From NCBI RefSeq assembly GCF_000003605.2, contig NW_003126387.1, positions 1-22,411 of the forward strand: 22,411 nucleotides of DNA, given 5' to 3'. The first letter of the stretch is position 1. Each line of letters starts with the position of its first letter. The notes under the pieces are model-generated. The model ran no database searches. It saw only the letters and a list, made by a program, of their open reading frames with translations, and was not told the origin of the DNA. Shown one piece after another: positions 20,386 to 22,411 of this stretch. This DNA comes from Saccoglossus kowalevskii. Its lineage: Eukaryota > Hemichordata > Enteropneusta > Harrimaniidae. The position numbers and the translations under genes were made by a program.

Positions 20386-20477
20386 ATGTGCAACGCTGGT
20401 GCGAATATGAAGTTAGACGAACTAAAGCAGATGATCGGAGGATTTCCTGACTTTCCGAAGCCTGGAATTCTCTTCCG
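20386..20477 (+). CDS. APRT: Adenine phosphoribosyltransferase, first exon
   Basis: Encodes MKLDELKQMIGGFPDFPKPG then ILFR, which matches the N-terminus of adenine phosphoribosyltransferase: the FPDFP-x-PG-(I/V)-x-FRDI signature, with human APRT reading FPDFPTPGVVFRDI. APRT makes AMP from adenine and PRPP in cytosolic purine salvage. The exon ends after CG of the Arg codon at CCG|GTTAGT (20477/20478), phase 2; the next exon should supply one base and then Asp-Ile. No such exon appears before the window ends, so intron 1 exceeds 1.9 kb. Two in-frame ATGs, 20386 and 20407, are possible; the second leaves 12 residues before FPDFP, the first 19. A stop at 20374 rules out further extension. Confidence 0.85.
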
Positions 20478-20559
20478 GTTAGTGCCACGCTATTATTTTA
20501 AACTGTACAAACCACAGACTGGCAGAGGAGTTTGTTAAGATTTAATTTTTATACCTCCA

Positions 20560-20611
20560 TGAATGAATGAATGAATGAATGAATGAATGAATGAACTGTG
20601 TGTGTGTGTGT
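20560..20611 (+). repeat. (GAAT)n then (TG)n microsatellite
   Basis: About nine GAAT units at 20560-20595 followed directly by a TG run at 20597-20611. Confidence 0.95.
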
Positions 20612-21762
20612 AGTATCAACGTTGTGACGACTTTCATTTAACTTCACACCTACCAAATGACGACAGTACAGGATTGAATTATTTTGATTTGGCTGTGATC
20701 GGCGGTGGTGGTGATGGGTGGATTGTGGTGAGGTGGTGGTGCTGTGTCTGGGGCAGGCTACCCTCACAATGTGCTGTTGTCTGTTGATCGTCCACCATGT
20801 CAGTGCATCACAAGTCAATACAGTTGTTGTTCTATATAATCATGGAGCAACTTAGATGTTATAAGGGAAATGAACTCGTAGAAGAAATGTAATGGCATTG
20901 ACGAGGCAGTACATCATTGGCAGTTTTCAAAATCTCGAGACAAGAACCAAAATGTATTAAATTAACATGAAAATTGGATGAATTTATGTTGAAGTTATGA
21001 TGAGTTTCAACATTTTTCAAGTAAAGCTTAATTTCATATTAGTGTTGATACCATAAACTTTTATCATGGAATATTGTCACATCAGTAACCATGATGACAC
21101 ATGATGTCATCTCCCAGAAAATGTTCCACTAACTCACCAAGTATTATCTGCAGAGCAGATATCAGTAGTCTAGCAACAAAAGTCATCATCATCAATGGGA
21201 GTTTACTCTCCTTTTTTTATTTGCATGATCCACTGGCCATTTTACTGTACCATTTAGACAAGTAATAATAAAATATTTAAAGCTCAAAGATTATGGAATT
21301 ATATCTAATGCAGCCTAGTCCTACCAATACCCTGAAAATATGCAATCTACAAAGGTTTTAACATTAATCCCACTTTTTTATAAACTTAGATAGGATTAAA
21401 GTTAATCATTTTTGACTCCTGTGTGCAAACCATACTATGGTAGTTGTTGGGTTAGTGCATATGTATGTGTGTCTGTATTTAATGAAACTTGCTACATAGA
21501 TGATCTGGGAAAATGCTCAGACCTGATTATTTTTTGGTTGATATCTGTGCATATTAATTAACTGATTTGCATATTAATTTTTTAATGGTTTTTAATTCAC
21601 TATTAAATAGATTTCAATGGGATAATTTGCAGTATGTGTGCATTTCTGGTATTTAACCCTAATTTCTAGTATCTAGTAATTGCAATATAATTTTCTGGGT
21701 GCCTGTTAATAGTATAGATGTTTTTCATGTTTTCAGGTATACCTATCAATGCAGCTGATTTT

Positions 21763-21808
21763 ATTCATTCATTCATTCATTCATTCATTCATTCATTCAT
21801 TCATTCAT
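21763..21808 (+). repeat. (ATTC)n microsatellite
   Basis: About eleven and a half ATTC units. This is the reverse complement of the GAAT array 1.2 kb to the left. Confidence 0.95.
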
Positions 21809-22170
21809 AAATAAACTTATATGTGTCTTGTATTTTAATCAAAATCAAAATAATGGCAATTAAATATTAGGTTGTAGGTGCACATTATTTGTATTGATTA
21901 TTGTTGACTGGTGGGTATTTTGTTTCTCTGACATACAAGTTTATGACGAAATATTTTCAAAGTTGGAATACAGACACTATTTTATTAAATACTTGTCCAC
22001 CCCTTTTTTTGTCAACCTGATAGAAGTTGTCCCAGTGGCAGCCTTTTTATTAATAAAACAGTTTATTTTTAAAACTTTATTTTTAGAAGAATATTTGTAA
22101 TTGAATTGCATATATAATGAAGAGCATAAAGCTGGTTGCAGTGTTTGGCTCTTGTGCAATGTTTAATTAA

Positions 22171-22330
22171 TTTCCACCATTACAAGTTGTTAAATTGAGA
22201 GAATAAATGTGTCGACAAATATTTGACACTTATTTAGTGTAAAAAAACATTTCCACCAGTGCAAAGTTGTTAAAATATGAAATAAATACACTGGTATCAT
22301 TGAATATTTGATGTAATTGTGAAACTTTAA
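22171..22330 (+). repeat. Diverged 79-bp tandem duplication
   Basis: TTTCCACCATTACAAGTTGT at 22171 recurs as TTTCCACCAGTGCAAAGTTGT at 22250. Both are followed by TTAAA, then AATAAAT and ATATTTGA segments in the same order. Two copies only. Confidence 0.55.
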
Positions 22331-22411
22331 AAAAAAAAATTTTCGAACTCTCTATCAACAATTCAATGACTAGTATAATTACCACTACACCACAAAGATA
22401 ATCAGAAATTG

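Larger units (their letters stand above)
20478..22411 (+). other. APRT intron 1 (partial), no further exon found
   Basis: I searched for an acceptor followed by N-GAY-ATH (Asp-Ile) and found none. Candidate acceptors (for example TTTTCAG near 21736 and CTGCAG near 21153) lead to sequence unlike APRT. Contents are AT-rich DNA, two tetranucleotide arrays and a short 79-bp duplication near the right edge. Confidence 0.55.

Noticed and set aside
1-22411. tRNA, rRNA and CRISPR-like arrays
   Set aside because: No T-loop GGTTCGAATCC-type box or cloverleaf was seen on either strand, no conserved rRNA block, and the tandem repeats lack spacer structure.

Overview
This is an AT-rich metazoan nuclear window, probably from a marine invertebrate. 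It contains spliced exons with consensus donors and acceptors, introns, microsatellites, several families of terminal-inverted-repeat (TIR) transposons, a C-type lectin gene and the first exon of an adenine phosphoribosyltransferase gene. There are no operons or ribosome binding sites. I cannot name the species; mollusc, brachiopod or hemichordate are plausible guesses only.

Layout. 1-1024: non-coding upstream DNA or intron with a cluster of TTCGAA palindromes and one MITE fragment. 1025-4236: the 3' four exons of a type I membrane protein (C-type lectin-like domain, one transmembrane helix, ~176-residue cytoplasmic tail, stop TGA). Its introns carry a 33-bp minisatellite, a TTAA-flanked MITE and a 109-bp hairpin element. 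4237-4700: 3' UTR. 4912-5115: another copy of the TTAA MITE, carrying a palindromic insertion. 5116-9366: mostly unannotatable DNA with a hAT-like MITE (6996-7463, 9-bp flanking duplication) and a degenerate ~100-bp tandem repeat (8681-9060). 9367-11940, minus strand: a heavily decayed transposon gene. 12941-18696, plus strand: a second, far better preserved transposon of the same superfamily but a different family, with ~89% identical TIRs. 18697-20230: AT-rich DNA with an (AAAT)n array. 20237-20477: TATA box, uORFs and exon 1 of APRT. 20478-22411: APRT intron 1 with tetranucleotide arrays.

The most interesting system is the 5.8-kb element at 12941-18696. Its single long gene, now broken by two nonsense codons and several frameshifts, encodes in order two CxxC...HxxC zinc modules, a central domain with conserved acidic positions, a linker domain, a FEN1/XPG-like nuclease with every acidic motif in canonical order (D, arch-like R/K cluster, E-x-A-D, D-x-D, G-C-D), and a Cys-rich C-terminus. 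No classical DDE triad is obvious. Both TIRs also carry a full match to the CTCF core consensus, in divergent orientation. The decayed minus-strand gene at 9367-11940 keeps the same domain order and spacing, which supports the superfamily assignment from within the window.

The lectin and APRT genes are not functionally linked; the transposons occupy the space between them.
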